Counted from the stretch's first letter, positions 25,055-38,870 are shown. The stretch: 64,000 bases of DNA from Unio delphinus (GCA_029339505.1 JAQISU010000058.1:2762501-2826500), one strand, 5' to 3'. The notes: generated from the sequence alone by a model not told the origin. Program-made: numbers and translations.

Positions 25055-26369
25055 GATAGGTGGCAACCTGATTATTCTTAGAGACTTAAACTTTCACTTT
25101 GACTGTCCTGGAAACTCATACACATACAAACTCCCAGATTGCATTAATGTTTTCAACCTTAAACAGAATGTTATCCAACCCACCCATAAACATGGTCACA
25201 TTTTAGACTGGATTCTTCGTAGACCTGATGATAATAGTCTGCGATCCACCCTTGTATACAACGGAATTATATCAGATCACCTCTGCATTATATGCCATCT
25301 GGACGAATCAGTCCCAAATCCTGCACCTTTATTTGCTACTATGAGAAACCTCTTTATGATAAATAGAACCAAACTGATGCATGACATCCAAACAAACTTA
25401 ACAACTTGCTTACCTCCTACAGCAGAACAACTCGATAACTGCCTGCGTTTATTGCTTGAAAAACTTTCCATAGCCACCAAGTGCAGAGTATCATTTCAAA
25501 AGTGTTATCTGTAGTATAGCAGTGTTAGGGACCATCTAAAAGAGACCGCCGTAAAGCAGAGAGGCTTTGGCTTTCCACCAGATCCACTATTCATTAACAA
25601 ATCTATGAAGCCACAAAGATGAACGTCACAAACATAGTCCATTTTGCCAAAATATCCCACTACAGTACTCAGATCAGGGAGAGTTCTAGCTGCAAAGAGC
25701 TCTTTGAGATAACTAAGAAACTAATATCACGGAACAAATATACACCACTTCCAGCTACCTTCTCTCCAGTAGCCCTTCCGGACCTATATGTAAATGTCTT
25801 TCGTGGCAAAGTACAAAGCATTCGAGATACGCTTGACAACACAATTTCAATTGACTCGTCGTCACCATAAATTTACGATACCGAATTACAGCGACAACCA
25901 TTAGGAGCATTTGTACCTGTCTCTATGGATGTAATACTGATAATCGTTATGAAGTGTGCACCAGCGTCATGTGAATTTGATCCCATTTCATCATCAGTGC
26001 TGCCTGAGTGCTTAGACCCAATATTGCCCTCACTAGCTAATGACATTAATTCCTCTCTCTTATCCCGGGAATCCCCATCAATTTTCAAAACTGCCATCTT
26101 AAAGCCTCTGCTGATAAAACCAATACTTGACCATAACGATTTAAAGAACTACCGCCCAATTTCTAATCTCCCATTCATTTAAAAAAATCTTAGAAAAAGT
26201 TGTTCTAACCCAACTTATATCTCATTTAAATTCAAACAGTCTTTTTAGCAATGTACAGTATGCATATCGCCCTTGCTACAGTACTGAAACTGCTGTTCTC
26301 GAAGTAGTTAATAACATTCTCTATGCTTTGGAAAGCGGATAGATACAGTCCTCATCCTCCTTGATTTGT
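25055..26369 (+). mobile_element. L2/CR1-like LINE, endonuclease and start of RT (interrupted)
   Basis: Frames read GNLIILRDLNFHFD and THKHGHILDWILRRPDD, ending in ISDHLCIICHL. This is the C-terminal half of an apurinic-type endonuclease domain of L2-like LINEs. Further on, KNYRPISNLPF is the opening RT motif, followed by YSTETAVLEVVNNILYALE. The frame breaks repeatedly, so the copy is dead. The RT stops in the middle of motif A (LLDL...FDTID) at 26369, where a 2.06-kb insertion begins. The rest of the same RT resumes at 28435. Confidence 0.85.
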
Positions 26370-27293
26370 GTCACGTTGTAGAAAGAAACCAGATTTTAAC
26401 ATGAGTTTGTTAGACCCTGAGGCTATAATTTCTCGTCGTCAAAATGTATGAAGGTGTCCAGCCAATAAATTAACATAGCCATAAACTGAAGACGTGCGGG
26501 TTACTTTTTCAAACCCAGTTACGTAACATTGTTCACAGGTAAGTGACGATTTCTTGTTTGGAACAATGATCATCAAATTGTATCGTAGACATCCTTGACA
26601 GGCGGTTGGGAGGGGCGGTGTCTGATCATTATGAGCCAACCTTCAATCGGAATTGAACAAGGTGTGGCAAACATTAGAATCTCAAGTTTAAATATATCGT
26701 CTTGAGAACCAAATTGTTAGTAGGGTTACAATTATTTTGCGGGATGTAATTACAAATAACACTACTCCGAGGACATTCGTTATTGGCGAGATTCTGCGAA
26801 TAAACAGGATCTTCCTTAGAGGTTAGTTATTTTTTGCTCAATTGTTGTAAAATATTACAGTAAAGTAAGTGTCTCTTCATTATTGCAGTATATATATATA
26901 TATATTATATACATATATTAGTACGTATAATTACCGTACCTCTGTAGTTTGATTCATTGGTAGTTTTTTATCTACATGCTTATTTTTATATATGAGCAAT
27001 GTGATGTGAAGAATTAATATTGTAATTTGCTTTGGGGTTAATTTGTAATAACCATGTGCATTTATTCATTTGATATTATAGATCTGAAAATGTTAAGTTA
27101 AATTATAAACTTAGTATAATGGTTGCCGTGTGCAACATTAGTATAGGAATTTCCCTATTTGTCTATACCTGTAGAAGTATCATGTGTATAGATATATCAG
27201 CGCATGGATATGTGCATATCTGTGTACACTTTTAGAGGTGCAATGTATAGAAATGCGTCTGATTATATGATATTGTTTGTACAAAAAGATTGA

Positions 27294-28050
<757 letters not shown>

Positions 28051-28434
28051 GACCAGAGAGAATTACGTCAGCAGGTGGTCTGAGTCTCTGGGAGGGAGAC
28101 AAAAGAGAGAAGGAAGAACTGAGGGAGAAGTTGAATGGATAAGAAGAAACATTCAGATGAGTAGGACCTTAAGACAGAAGGGTAAATTTCACACACTAAT
28201 TCAAAGGATTAACTTGGCCATCACTTGGTCGAGTGATAGGGTTTTAGCTTCACGGTTTGAGTATTCATTCATTTAACTGTCGGCAGCACTGACTGGGGCT
28301 TCAGAGATTTGCATCTTTCTATCAATACTTCACTTTCGGACAATGACGTGCCAGGATGGGTCTTCTGTACTTATTTTAATAAATTGGGAGCAACCCACTC
28401 TAAACGGGAAGGCAAAATAACCTTTACAATTTGT

Positions 28435-29035
28435 CTTCAGAATTTGATACAATAGACCAAGATATATTACTTCACCGTCTCCAGTATGTATTTGACATTC
28501 ACAATACAGCCTTACAGTGGTTCTAGTCCTACTTAGTCAACAGGAAACAAATTTGTATCTGCAAATGGAATACACTGCAGCCCAGCTAATCTATGTTGTA
28601 TAGTTCCACAGGGGTCTGTTGTTGGATCTGTTCACTTCATTCGATATACTCAACCGCTCTCAAATGTCATAGATCATCACCCAAGGTCTCACCAATTGTA
28701 CGCTGATGACACCCAAATATAAAAGTCTAGCCACCCATCTGAAGTTGATGCTACCATCCATCTAGTAGAGAGGTGCATTTCTGATTTTAAATCATGAATG
28801 ACTAGTAACAAGCTGCAGATGAATAACTATAAAACTGAGAACATTCTGATCACAATACAAAAACTTTCTCATTTACATCCTTTACCACGAACAATAAATA
28901 TCAGCAACACCAATATTAAATTCACACAGTCAGTACGAAACCAAGGTATTACACTGGACAAAACTCTCACATTGCACCAACATTTAGAAGTGGGCTATGA
29001 TAATAGCGTCAGAAGCAGCGTTTATGAAAATTGAT
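28435..29035 (+). mobile_element. L2/CR1-like LINE, remainder of RT
   Basis: The sequence resumes with SEFDTIDQDILLHRLQYVF and continues to a decayed PQGSV box (GVCCW in frame, PQGSVVG in another). The catalytic box is LYADDTQI at about 28695-28720. The end is NKLQMNNYKTENILI and FTQSVRNQGITLDKTLT, the standard post-catalytic region. The frame changes several times. Together with 25055-26369 it forms one ancestral LINE. Confidence 0.85.
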
Positions 29036-29224
29036 TTTAGCAAGAGAAGAGTAAGCAAATGTGTTCAGTTCATTATAATAAATCTGATTTGGTATCATTT
29101 TAAAGAATGCTTCTTTTTGACTGTGTATGTACGTGCATGCGTACGTAGGAATGTTGTATTGGGTTTAATGACATTTTTGCGCATATTATAGGCTAAATAC
29201 ATGGCGAGCAATATATCTGATTGA

Positions 29225-29345
29225 GGAAGAGCCACGGGAAGGTTCCACCAACGCACAGGAAAATTCTGCCAAGCTTTCTCACATTCTCACATTGGCCTAC
29301 ACGAGTATTGACATGACAGTGGTCTTCCCCATATATGGATGTTAA
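29225..29345 (-). repeat. SINE family B, partial copy
   Basis: Shares GCCAAGCTTTCTCACATTC and neighbouring phrases with the minus-strand copy at 20.6 kb. The head is truncated. Confidence 0.6.
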
Positions 29346-30149
29346 ACAAACCGGCATTAAAGTGATGCATAGATTAAGCGTCAGCAAAAGCATCCTCAAC
29401 AACAATGAACTGTTAGCGGTACAAGAACATGCCCAATATTATTTTATGTTGCTATCTCAGAGAATAATTGTAAATGTAAATAGATAATGTTGAATCAAAA
29501 GCAATGACCAATAAGCTATTATATTTTTAATTTATACACATATCTTATCTTAAGAAAAGAAAACAAGCACTTTAGCAACTCATTCCAATTATTTATTAGA
29601 TAGACTACAATGTATGAATGTCAATATGAAAAGTAAATTTGGTGAATATGCTTATAATATTAAAAACATTCTACGTTTGCTTATACTCATTTTTCCGTCC
29701 AAAAATAACAAGACGTTTGAAGTCGGTTATAACTCTATCAGCTTAACGAAAGTAACAGAAAGAACCCAAATCAACAAGGTTTTAATATTAAACAATGTAT
29801 TTCATAGGAATACAGAATGAAACTTAAAAAGACCGTTACATTATTGCCAATTTAATTTTAAATATTCCTAAATATTCTAATAAAAGCCACAAAAACCCCA
29901 ACAAAAACAGAGAATGTTTAGAATTAGTTATAATTTTGAATATCCTGATTTACCATAGTCTTGAATGTCCTGAGTACCAATAGTCTTGAACGTGCTGATG
30001 TACTAATAGTCTTGATGTATCGTAATGATGTAATCCAGAATGGCCCTGAATCATTTCAAAATAATCTCAAAGTATTGTTTGGACTCAAACGTAAATGAGC
30101 ACCATGTAATTCCAATGAATCACTTATAAAAATTATCCCAAAAATAAAA
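29346..30149. other. Unassigned AT-rich sequence
   Basis: A 68-codon open frame at 29614-29820 has no family features. A phrase 'TAGTCTTGA' is repeated several times near 29955-30015. Confidence 0.4.
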
Positions 30150-30389
30150 TCTCCGAGTCATACCAAAGACACAAAAATGGTACTTAGGGTTTCCTCGCAT
30201 TACGCTCATCATGAAGAGGTTAGTGTTAGGACTCGTCGGCCTAATGTTAGGATAATTTGACTAGGTGGGACATCATGATATATGTATAAGGCATGATTAC
30301 CCAGTGATAGACATCACTATAAACTGCCACACTGCAGACATCGTAGCGATATGACTTAATATTTTAAAAGCTCCATTAAAAATCAATAT
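30150..30389 (+). repeat. SINE family A, 5'-truncated copy
   Basis: Plus-strand copy of the family at 2.8 and 34.1 kb, with GAGTCATACCAAAGAC, GACTAGGTGGGACATCATG and GACATCGTAGCGATATGAC. The tRNA-like head is missing. The tail runs into a CT/CA microsatellite. Confidence 0.75.
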
Positions 30390-30513
<124 letters not shown>

Positions 30514-30617
30514 TTATATATCAACACAACAGTAGATTATTCTACTGAATGTACTTAAAACAGAAATAAATAATTCGTTTATCACATCCTGTATATACCG
30601 ACTGTCATTTAACTTAA

Positions 30618-33202
30618 AGGAGACTAGAAATGAAAATTTTTATTTTATAAATGTAATTCTTTACAAATTCTAATTCGAATATAATGTTTAGAAAAATAAT
30701 ATCGTGTGCGGATATTGATTATATTTCGAAGAAGATACAATGATTCCGTAAATTGCCGAGTATTTCCGAGTTTTAATGAGACGACAGATCACGTGGTCTC
30801 GTGACGTCACACTAGCAAGTCTTTGTATACAAACAGAAACATGGCAAGCGAGAAAGACCATTGATAACGGTTTTCATCGGAAGCAATTTGTCACACACAC
30901 ACAAAACAACACCCCACAAATAAATCTGCGAGGAGGAAATCATACGTAATTAATTTCAACATAAAGAAGCTTCCTTTCTATGATTAAATTACATTGTATT
31001 TTACATGCATGCTACAGTTAGCGTATTGACAAATCTGTAAGTATATATATGCTTCGTTAAAATAGATTACGTACTGTACTGGTCAGTGCTGAAAGAAATG
31101 TTTTAAGCACAGGTCCCGGGCTGATGATTTAAATAAACTTACTAGCCCTGACTGAAATTCCACAAACCCGAACAGTTCATATATGTTAACTTTCAAGCCG
31201 GGAGAAGAAAGAAAGAAAAAAATTCCAATTTTGGAGGTATTTCTTCCATATGTCGTAATATCTCTCTTGAGTTTTCGCAGTTAACTCCCGATTATTTCAA
31301 TATGTCTCTCAATTTTCATTTCTCAGAAGAAGAAAATCCATATATAATTGTTTTATCAAGTGTGCAGTCCACAGGTGTCATATTCTATTTTATCACTTGT
31401 GAATATTGTAGTGAAGAAATAATTAATATCACAGGACAGTTTTTGTCTTCAGTAATAGTTTAAGATTAAACATTATTCACGTAAAATTCAGATTGTTTAA
31501 CTACTACAGAAGTGCTTCTTGTAAAAAAAATGTCACAAATTAGTTTAAAATTCATGAATTATCACAATGAAGGCTGCGTAATTTTCTCTCCAAACAAAAT
31601 CTCCATTTCCGCCCCCAAAAAACTCGGCCAGTTAACACCTGACATTTCTCTACCATATATGTAAAGTTTCATTGCCATGATTAAATTAAAAGAAGAAATA
31701 AAAAACAAATACGACGCAGTTTATGTGCCCCTAAAAAACTAATTCAAAATAAATATTTAATTCAGTAAACAGTGTTACATATCTTAACACTTAAACTAAA
31801 GGAAATAGGGTGGGATATAAAATGTGGGAAAACAATGGCCACATACATGTACGGTAACGTTTGACTGCAGATTTGAACTCTTAAAATGAAGTCTTTCGCC
31901 TCGAAGTTACAACAAAATTCGGCATCATTTATTTGCCAATGAATTTCTGGTGCTTACATACACTCTCAAGCACATGGTTTCTTTTACGTGTAATAGGCAT
32001 AGAGGGCCAGTCCATTTCACAAGATAAGTGCAATGATAAGGAATAATTGTTAATGTGTTAAACTGTATTATGTTTGTGTACTTAATTCTAACCTCTAACT
32101 ATTATGCAGACCAGAATATGAAAAAAGGTCTTGTCCTGGGGGATAATAAGGCGTATCACAGAGAGTAATTGCACATTGGGGCTAATGGGCGGGTCAATAG
32201 TTGCATCCCCCAATTTCTCTTGTCAGCCAGTTGATGTGAAATTTTGATTTTTATATCGGATCTCTTTTCTTTTAATCGCTGCTATTTTAACTGCCCAAGG
32301 GACATTTTTATATCAGTTCCAATCACTACAGATTTCCGTTTATACATTTTACGTGTAATAGGCATAGACTGAAAGGTTGTGTTTATATAAATAATTTTTT
32401 TAATATTTTTTTAAAATTACTTAAATTGATTTTCTCGAAACACTACGGTGCCATGGGTTGATAATCTTATTATTATCATTTTTTTTAGCAAGCTTCCATT
32501 TGATTAAAGTCAGATCTTAATTACACATAGGACAGTGGTGACTTTATTTAGATTGTAATCTTGAAGAAGAAAAAAACATTTACTCATTTCATCAGCACGA
32601 TCAGGTGTCGGGCTGTCATATTTTTTATTAGCACTTACTCGGCCTTCTGCCTATTTTCGTAATTCGTACATTTGACACTCTTTACCAGGATTTAAAATAT
32701 ACAATGATATGCCTGGAACAGTTTCAACTTATAGTCTAGGCTTAGCATTCGTGTATCATAGAGGTTCTGTTTTTTAGGATCCCTCTAGTAACATTCCTTT
32801 GAGAAATGTAATGAGCACAGAGTGCTATATGGTGTTGCTTTGAAATCAACTCGCTTGTAATAATGTATCCATACTTTTTTATGCCTTTATCTTTCGGAAA
32901 AGAAAAAAAAATGAACTCCACAGCCTTTTCTATGTATGCTATTACACCCGTAAGCAACGCAAAACGGCATGGTACCTTGCAACTGTAGGTCTGGATGCTG
33001 GAGTCGCTAGTATGACGTCACTTTCCGAAAGTAACCGAATAGGCGCGGAAAATATGCATACGAGGTCACAGAAACTCAGCGCCTAGAAGATATGCCAATA
33101 TCTCAATATTGGCAGTACGGTCGCACACGACGCTTCAGAATCATGTTTTTCTCTGCAGTGTATTTAATACTATTGTATATTTCCGCTGGTTTCTAGTCTC
33201 CT
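30618..33202. mobile_element. 2.6-kb non-autonomous TTAA-flanked DNA transposon (Kolobok-like)
   Basis: Exact 13-bp terminal inverted repeats AGGAGACTAGAAA (30618-30630 and complement at 33190-33202) are each flanked by TTAA (30614-30617, 33203-33206). Beyond the terminal match the two ends remain similar when inverted. Both have CGTGTGCG near 95-100 bp inside and TGACGTCA about 183 bp inside, followed by ACTAGC. A TTAA target and ends starting AGG are features of Kolobok-type and, less well, piggyBac-type transposons. No transposase frame is present, so movement would need an enzyme in trans. An internal block (about 31590-32220) is shared with 39945-40620. The element is 2585 bp long. Confidence 0.8.
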
Positions 33203-33206
33203 TTAA

Positions 33207-34077
33207 GACGCAATGGTATTTTCTGGAAAATTTCTCTAACTCGTAAAGAATGGTCATGTTTTGAGCTCAAATATCAGTAAATAACATGACAAAAACAAGG
33301 TGGACACAACCAACAGGCAAACAATCGTCAGCTAAACTCAAACCCAACTCTTAATATCTTAATATCTTCCCTAAACCTCAATGTATATATATACAGAAAG
33401 TGTCCTTACCTCTTTCCGATTTGCAGCCTAGCCACTTATGCCAGCATTGCCATAGATTTCTCCTATATTCCAATTTGATGTTTATTATTTGCGGTACTCG
33501 TATTCGGATCCAAAATGTTATTTGAACTGTTTATTTACTGTCTTTTGTAATTTGGCATTTAAATTAAATAAGCCCTCAGCGTGTTTTTATGTACCACTGT
33601 GTGTAACCTAATAGTGTTTGTCGGTAAATAAAATCTCCTCTTGTATGGCTAAACAGTTTACGTTGATGTTCACGTGGTAAATTTGAGTGGCATTATTAAT
33701 GTGTAGTGTTAAATCCCAGATATTTTCTAGGTGGCTGAGTTTCTCATCTCGAAGTTATTGTGGGAACAAAGCACTGTACTCAGTGTGAGGATGGATTTGG
33801 TCACTCCTAGTGAATAAAGAAAACAACATAGTCTCGACTAAAGGGAAGTGATGATGGAAATAACTCAAGCTTGCAGAATCGAACTGAATACAACAAAGGC
33901 GAATCTATTCATAACCAACGATCGTGAAGTCCCATTACATTTTCACAAATAAATAATCCAATTAAGTTCTGAAGCATTGACAATTATTTTTTTTCACGGT
34001 TTATTAATTTCTGAATATTTTGTTGGTTTGAAAACTATGTTTAAAAAACCACAATAAAGATTGAAAATTTGTTTTAA
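33207..34077. other. Unassigned sequence
   Basis: No gene or repeat recognised between the transposon and the SINE. Confidence 0.45.
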
Positions 34078-34128
34078 GCGCGCGCGCGCGCGCGTGCGTG
34101 CGTGCGTGTGTGTGTGTGTGTGTGTGTG
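34078..34128. repeat. (GC)n(GT)n microsatellite at a SINE tail
   Basis: A GC run changes to TGCG and then to GT, abutting the SINE tail at 34129. Confidence 0.95.
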
Positions 34129-34440
34129 ATTAGGATTTTTAACGAAGCTTTAACAATTTATCAATCATATCGCTACGATATCTGCAATTATGCCGTTTAT
34201 AGTGATGTCTAACACTGGGGCATCATGCCGCAGACATGTAGAATGATGTCCCACCTAGTCAAATTATCCTGATACCAGACCTGCTAATCTTAACACTAAC
34301 CTCTTAACGTTGAGCGACCAGCGAGGCAGCTATTAGTACCATTTGTGTACCATTTTTGTAAGTCTTTGGTATGACCCGGCCGGGGATCAAACCCACAACC
34401 TAACGCGTCCGCAGCGGACGCCCTAATAGGCCATCGGAGC
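34129..34440 (-). repeat. tRNA-derived SINE, family A, most complete copy
   Basis: Read on the minus strand the head has GATGGCCTATTAGGGCG (A-box-like) and GGTTTGATCCCCGGCC (B-box-like) about 45 bp apart, consistent with a tRNA-derived polymerase III promoter. The body has the phrases shared with the 2.8-kb copy. The tail ends in the GT tract. This copy defines the family's orientation. Confidence 0.8.
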
Positions 34441-34605
34441 GGTTATAGTATTTTAGTGATGTCTAGATATGTGAAATAATGCTGCAGACATGTTGCGTGG
34501 TGTCCCACCCATTCACATTATCATTACACCAGGCCGACCAGTCCTAACACTAATATTTGAATATTGTCATTTGTATGACTCGGCCGGGGATCGATTTGTT
34601 GTGCT
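34441..34605 (-). repeat. SINE family A, second partial copy in tandem
   Basis: Phrases GTGATGTCTA, GGTGTCCCACCCATTCACATT and GACTCGGCCGGGGATCGAT repeat the body and B-box part of the previous element. The head downstream of the B box is lost. Confidence 0.7.
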
Positions 34606-34644
34606 GAAGATTGCTTTCTATACACTTCATTACAGGTACTGAAC

Positions 34645-34650
<6 letters not shown>

Positions 34651-34695
<45 letters not shown>

Positions 34696-34711
34696 TTATA
34701 TCACACACACA
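34651..34711. repeat. (CA)n microsatellite
   Basis: A CA run of about 42 bp followed by a shorter one. Confidence 0.95.
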
Positions 34712-35039
34712 ATTTTTCGAATCCATCATAATGTTGGTAAATTTCGCAAGAACGATAACGAAGAATTAGAAAACATTTCTGCAAAGATAGATCAACGAAG
34801 AACTGAACCAACAGAAACGCTTTCATATCTTCAAAACGAAATTGAATAATTACAAGTTTCGCCTCCTGAATCAATCTCTCGTAAACCATCTTCTCCACAA
34901 CAACACTGATCTGAAATTACCACTTCTCTAACTCTTTCTCATCAATGACAACAGCAACTCCTTGAGTTGACTACAGAAAATATAAAGGTTATATTTCTGT
35001 TAGCATATATAATGACTGAGAATCAAGATACAATCCATT

Positions 35040-35215
35040 AAAGAAAATGGACACAACCCATACAAATCTTCAAAACCAATAACAATATTTAACAAGATGG
35101 ACACAACGCATACAAATCTTCCAAATAACCCATACAAATATTCCAAATCAATTACAATAATAAAGAAAACGGACACAATGCATACAAATCTTCTAAACCA
35201 ATTAGAATATCATAG
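35040..35215. repeat. Diverged tandem repeat, roughly 60-bp period
   Basis: The phrase GACACAA(C/T)(G/C)CATACAAATCTTC is repeated at about 35050, 35100 and 35172 with similar spacing sequence. Any coding frame over it is an artefact. Confidence 0.7.
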
Positions 35216-35514
35216 GAAACGAGCAAAAGTCAAAATATTAAAGAAGATATCAATCACTTTTAACAAATACACTAAGCAATCAGATAAAATAACAAATATG
35301 AAGGAAGGTCAACATGGAATGGTCTTGAAAGATCCCAAGAGTGATGCTCCCTCTCCCAAAAAGGTATGGCACAGTGTGCACGGGTACTTTACCCTTGGTC
35401 GTGTGCATTTTTTTCTTCTCATATGTATATATAGGATGTTTATTGTTTAATGCGATAAAGTGATCGCTTTGGATCTCGTCAGAGTGTGTCAATACTCTTA
35501 CTTCAAACTATAGC

Positions 35515-35516
<2 letters not shown>

Positions 35517-35560
<44 letters not shown>

Positions 35561-35575
35561 TTGAGATAATAATAA
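35517..35575. repeat. (TAA)n microsatellite, LINE 3' tail
   Basis: The run abuts the 3' end of the minus-strand LINE at 35580. (ATT)n tails are usual for L2/CR1-type elements. Confidence 0.9.
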
Positions 35576-36190
35576 TGACGACTTTGTATAGCGCCTAATC
35601 TTTCCTAGTTCTAAGCGCTTACATCTATAATCATTTGACTACACAAAAAAGCAAACACCACCATGAAATTAGAAAAGAAAATGCTGAAAACATTTCAGGT
35701 AGAAAACATTATTAGTTCTTTAAGTTTGTTCTTGCAGCACTCTTGAAAGGTATCACTGTGTCTTTGTGTCTGATTTCAATGGACACTTCATTCCACGTTG
35801 ATGGGCCCTGGTATGCAAAAGAACGGTGTCCATATGACTTCGCTTTCATAGTGGGAATAATGAGAATACGATTGTCAGAAGAGAAACGTAAGTATCTGGC
35901 TGGTGTATACACATGGGTGAAACCAGACCAGACTAGAGTCAGTCAGTAAAACGTAGCAAAGAGAAAAAAAAATTGTGTTTAATTCTGGATCGAATGGATT
36001 GACCGTGATGAGGCGTGCCCGGATCGTGATACTCTAATGATGATCCGAGCAGCTGTGTTTTGAAGTTTATGAAGTTTCTAGAGTAGCTATTGAGATAGAA
36101 TTGAGTTACAATAGTCCAGTCTTGAAAGTACTAATGAACACACAAGTGTTTTAATGGCATCAGCTGAAAGATATTTGTGAGAGGAGCTGA
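35576..36190 (-). mobile_element. L2/CR1-like LINE, C-terminal end and 3' UTR
   Basis: On the minus strand frames read LVLSRLDYCNSIL and LQNTAARIIIRVSR, then RYLRFSSDNRIL, SYGHRSFAYQGPSTWNEV and FKSAARTNLKN. These are the standard motifs at the end of L2/CR1 ORF2. The short 3' UTR has the family-like phrase AGCGCTTAGAACTAGGAAAG and GCGCTATACAAAG, then the ATT tail. The frame is broken at least twice. It is 5'-truncated and separate from the plus-strand Jockey-like element that follows. Confidence 0.85.
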
Positions 36191-36239
36191 TTCGCATCCT
36201 GGCATATGTTCATGCCATGTTTGTGCATTGTGAAAGCAC

Positions 36240-37930
36240 TCTCCAGAAATATATTTCTTCTTAAAACTTTCGTTCCTCAATTAAAAACGTTTGAGGACAC
36301 TGTTCGAAAAATAAACGGAAAGAGACAACACGATTCTCTCCGACACCTGAAAACAAACAATAACAATTTTAGTTCGAAACGTGAAATAGCAAATATTCTT
36401 GCAGACAGTTTCTCAAAGAAATTCATCATCATCTAATTATTCAGAAGCCTTCCGAATATTAAAAAATCCAAAAGAAAAGTTACGTTTAAAATTCACATCC
36501 AACAACTCTGAAAGCTATAACCAACTGTTTTCACCATGGGAGCTTTGGGAGGCTTTAGAGAAGGCTCATGATATATCCGCTGGGCCTGATGAAATACATT
36601 ACCAATTCTTGAAACAACTCCCAGAATCCTCACTAACACCTCTTCTGAAAATCTTTAATGATTTATGGATTGCTGGTAATGTACCTAAGAGCTGGAAAGA
36701 AGCAACAGTAATACCGATTCCCAAACCAGGCAACGATATCAATGATCCTAACAGCTATCAGCCCATTGCACAGACAAGCTGTGTGTGCAAAACAGTGGAA
36801 CGAATGATTAATTCTCGGCTTGTATAGTACTTGGAAAGTAACAATTTAATATCTTCTTTCCAAAGTGGCTTCCGTTCTGGTCGTAGTACCAACGATCATC
36901 TGATTAGACTGGAAACATTTATTCGCGATGCATTTATCAAGAAGGAACATTTAGTAGCAATCTTCTTTGATTTAGAAAAGGCCTATGACACAAGATGGAA
37001 GTACGGGATACTAAATAACCTGCACAATCTAGGTCTAAAGGGCCGTCTGCCCTCTTACATATCAAATTTACCCTCAGACAGAGAATTCAAAGTACGATTG
37101 GGCTCTACCCTCTCAGATATCCACCAGCAAGAGATCGGTGTGTCCCAGGGCAGTATTTTATCTGTGACGCTTTTTAATATCACAATCATTAGCATTACCA
37201 AGTGTTTAGCTCCCGGTGTCGATTGCTCATTATACGTTGATGATTTTTTTTATTTGTTATCGATCAAAGCACATGCATATAATTGAAAGACAACTGCAAC
37301 AAATTATAAGCAAGATCCAAGATTGGGCCAGTACAAACGGTTTCAAATTTTCAAAATCAGTGGTCATGCATTTCTATCAGTTGCGAAGACATCATGATGA
37401 CCCTAAACTCACGCTGGACGGAACACTTTTTCCAGTTGTTGAGGAAGCAAAGTTTTTGGGTATTATCTCCGACATAAAACTGACTTTTATTCCACACATC
37501 AAGAATTTGAAAGCTAAATGCATGCTTGAAAACTTTAGATCTACTTAAAGTAGTTGCACACACTGACTGGGGTGCTGATAAAAAAAAAAAGTCATCCTCA
37601 ATTTGTATAGAACATTTATCCGCTCCAAACTAGACTATGGATGCGTTGTTTATGATTCAGCTAGGAAGTCATATTTGAAAAAAATATTAAACATCTTATG
37701 ACAAAGTACCCTTCGCCAGAAGTGGCAGGCATCATGGAATGATGCAGTGAATACCAAACTTCAAGCCATCAAACTAACCCTGGGAGAATGGACTCCTTCC
37801 TACAGAACCATCCGTAAGGCTGGGGTAGTCATTGCAAGAATCAGAATTGGTCATACACACACAACCCACTCCCATATACTAAAAGGTGAAGATCCACTTG
37901 CAATGAACTATTCACTGTGAAGCGCTTTAT
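36240..37930 (+). mobile_element. Jockey-like non-LTR retrotransposon, RT domain and C-terminal tail, degenerate
   Basis: Plus-strand frames cover most of an RT: AGPDEIHYQFLKQLPESS, VIPIPKPG, FRSGRSTNDHLIRLE, FFDLEKAYDT (motif A), GVSQGSILSVTLFNI and LYVDDF (catalytic box). They continue with a thumb-region stretch (AKFLGIISDIKLTFIPHIK). In-frame stop TAG at 36826 and frameshifts near 36400, 37285 and 37550 break it. Past 37560 the match goes on in pieces (AHTDWGAD, RSKLDYGC), skips most of the RNase H-like region, and ends with WTPSYRTIRKAGVV and IRIGHTHTTHSH near 37800-37880. Elements of this kind are abundant in molluscs and ticks. No endonuclease half is present. Confidence 0.85.
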
Positions 37931-38408
37931 GACCGAGTGTTGCGACCTGCAACCTACTCGTGATAAGTGTTATAATGCACATGACATGAAATAACTTTTT
38001 GATACTATCCTAATCATTTGCATTTTAGATTTCCTGAATGAAGTAAATCTTTATTTTAAACTATAGCTTGTATGCCATCACCTAGAGCATTTTTATCTAA
38101 TGTAAATACCGCCCCTTATTTTCAACATCTTTTCAAATGTACTCATCAATATACACAATTTGCATCTCCCGTTGATTGGGAAGCTTCATATTTTACTGTT
38201 ACTAAACATTCACGTAAATTTCAGGTTTTTAAAACTTTCTTCTACATTACTCAGTCCCATGAATGATCACTGTGATCTATGTGCAATTTTCTCTGTGTAG
38301 CGTTCTGCTAAGGTTGGGGTGGTGTACTTCCAAAATTGAAGTTCCACCTGGCTCGTGAATTTAAATTTAGATTAAAGACCAAATAGGTATACGGCTCTGA
38401 GCCCCCAG

Positions 38409-38409
<1 letters not shown>
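37931..38409. other. Unassigned sequence after the Jockey-like element
   Basis: A 64-codon plus-strand frame at 38072-38266 has no recognised features. Confidence 0.4.

Positions 38410-38503
<94 letters not shown>
38410..38503. repeat. (AT)n microsatellite
   Basis: A pure AT run of about 94 bp. Confidence 0.97.
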
Positions 38504-38504
<1 letters not shown>

Positions 38505-38639
38505 CACGAAGATGAAATTCAACAATAACAATTTAATGAAACCTATAAAGTTAAATGTCACATAATCACTTGTCCTCTAATTGATAGCCTATTTCATCTT
38601 ATGATTTTCAGTGTGAGTTCGATTTTCCACCTGGCCTTT

Positions 38640-38870
38640 GGTTGTACTCATCTATTATCCTATCCTTCCGCTCTTCCTGAATTTCACCTCTCCCGATTTC
38701 TCTCCTCCCTTCACTTTCCTTCCTTTCTTATCACAACAATTGGGGCCACTTTTCCTGGTCTGTCCCCCGAAACTTCCTCTTCAGATTTCCCTCTTTCCTT
38801 CTCTTCCTTCCGTCTATAACGGAGATACTGGGACCACTCACTAGTCTGTCCCTCGAAGCTTCCTGTGAAA
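38640..38870. repeat. Pyrimidine-rich tract with internal duplication
   Basis: A C/T-rich stretch in which a phrase (GGRACCACT-type, then GTCTGTCCC and CGAAGCTTCC) occurs twice about 80 bp apart. It gives Ser/Pro/Phe-rich frames without stops that I do not believe code. Confidence 0.5.

Noticed and set aside
31100..31160. CTGATGA at 31118-31130 as a possible hammerhead core
   Set aside because: No paired stems and no GAAA at the required position.
34130..34440. A functional tRNA gene from the A- and B-box-like sequences
   Set aside because: No cloverleaf with an anticodon arm and acceptor stem can be drawn. The sequence is repeated as a SINE.
38601..38844. Ser/Pro/Phe-rich overlapping plus-strand frames
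   Set aside because: They follow from the pyrimidine-rich tract; two frames are open at once, which argues against coding.
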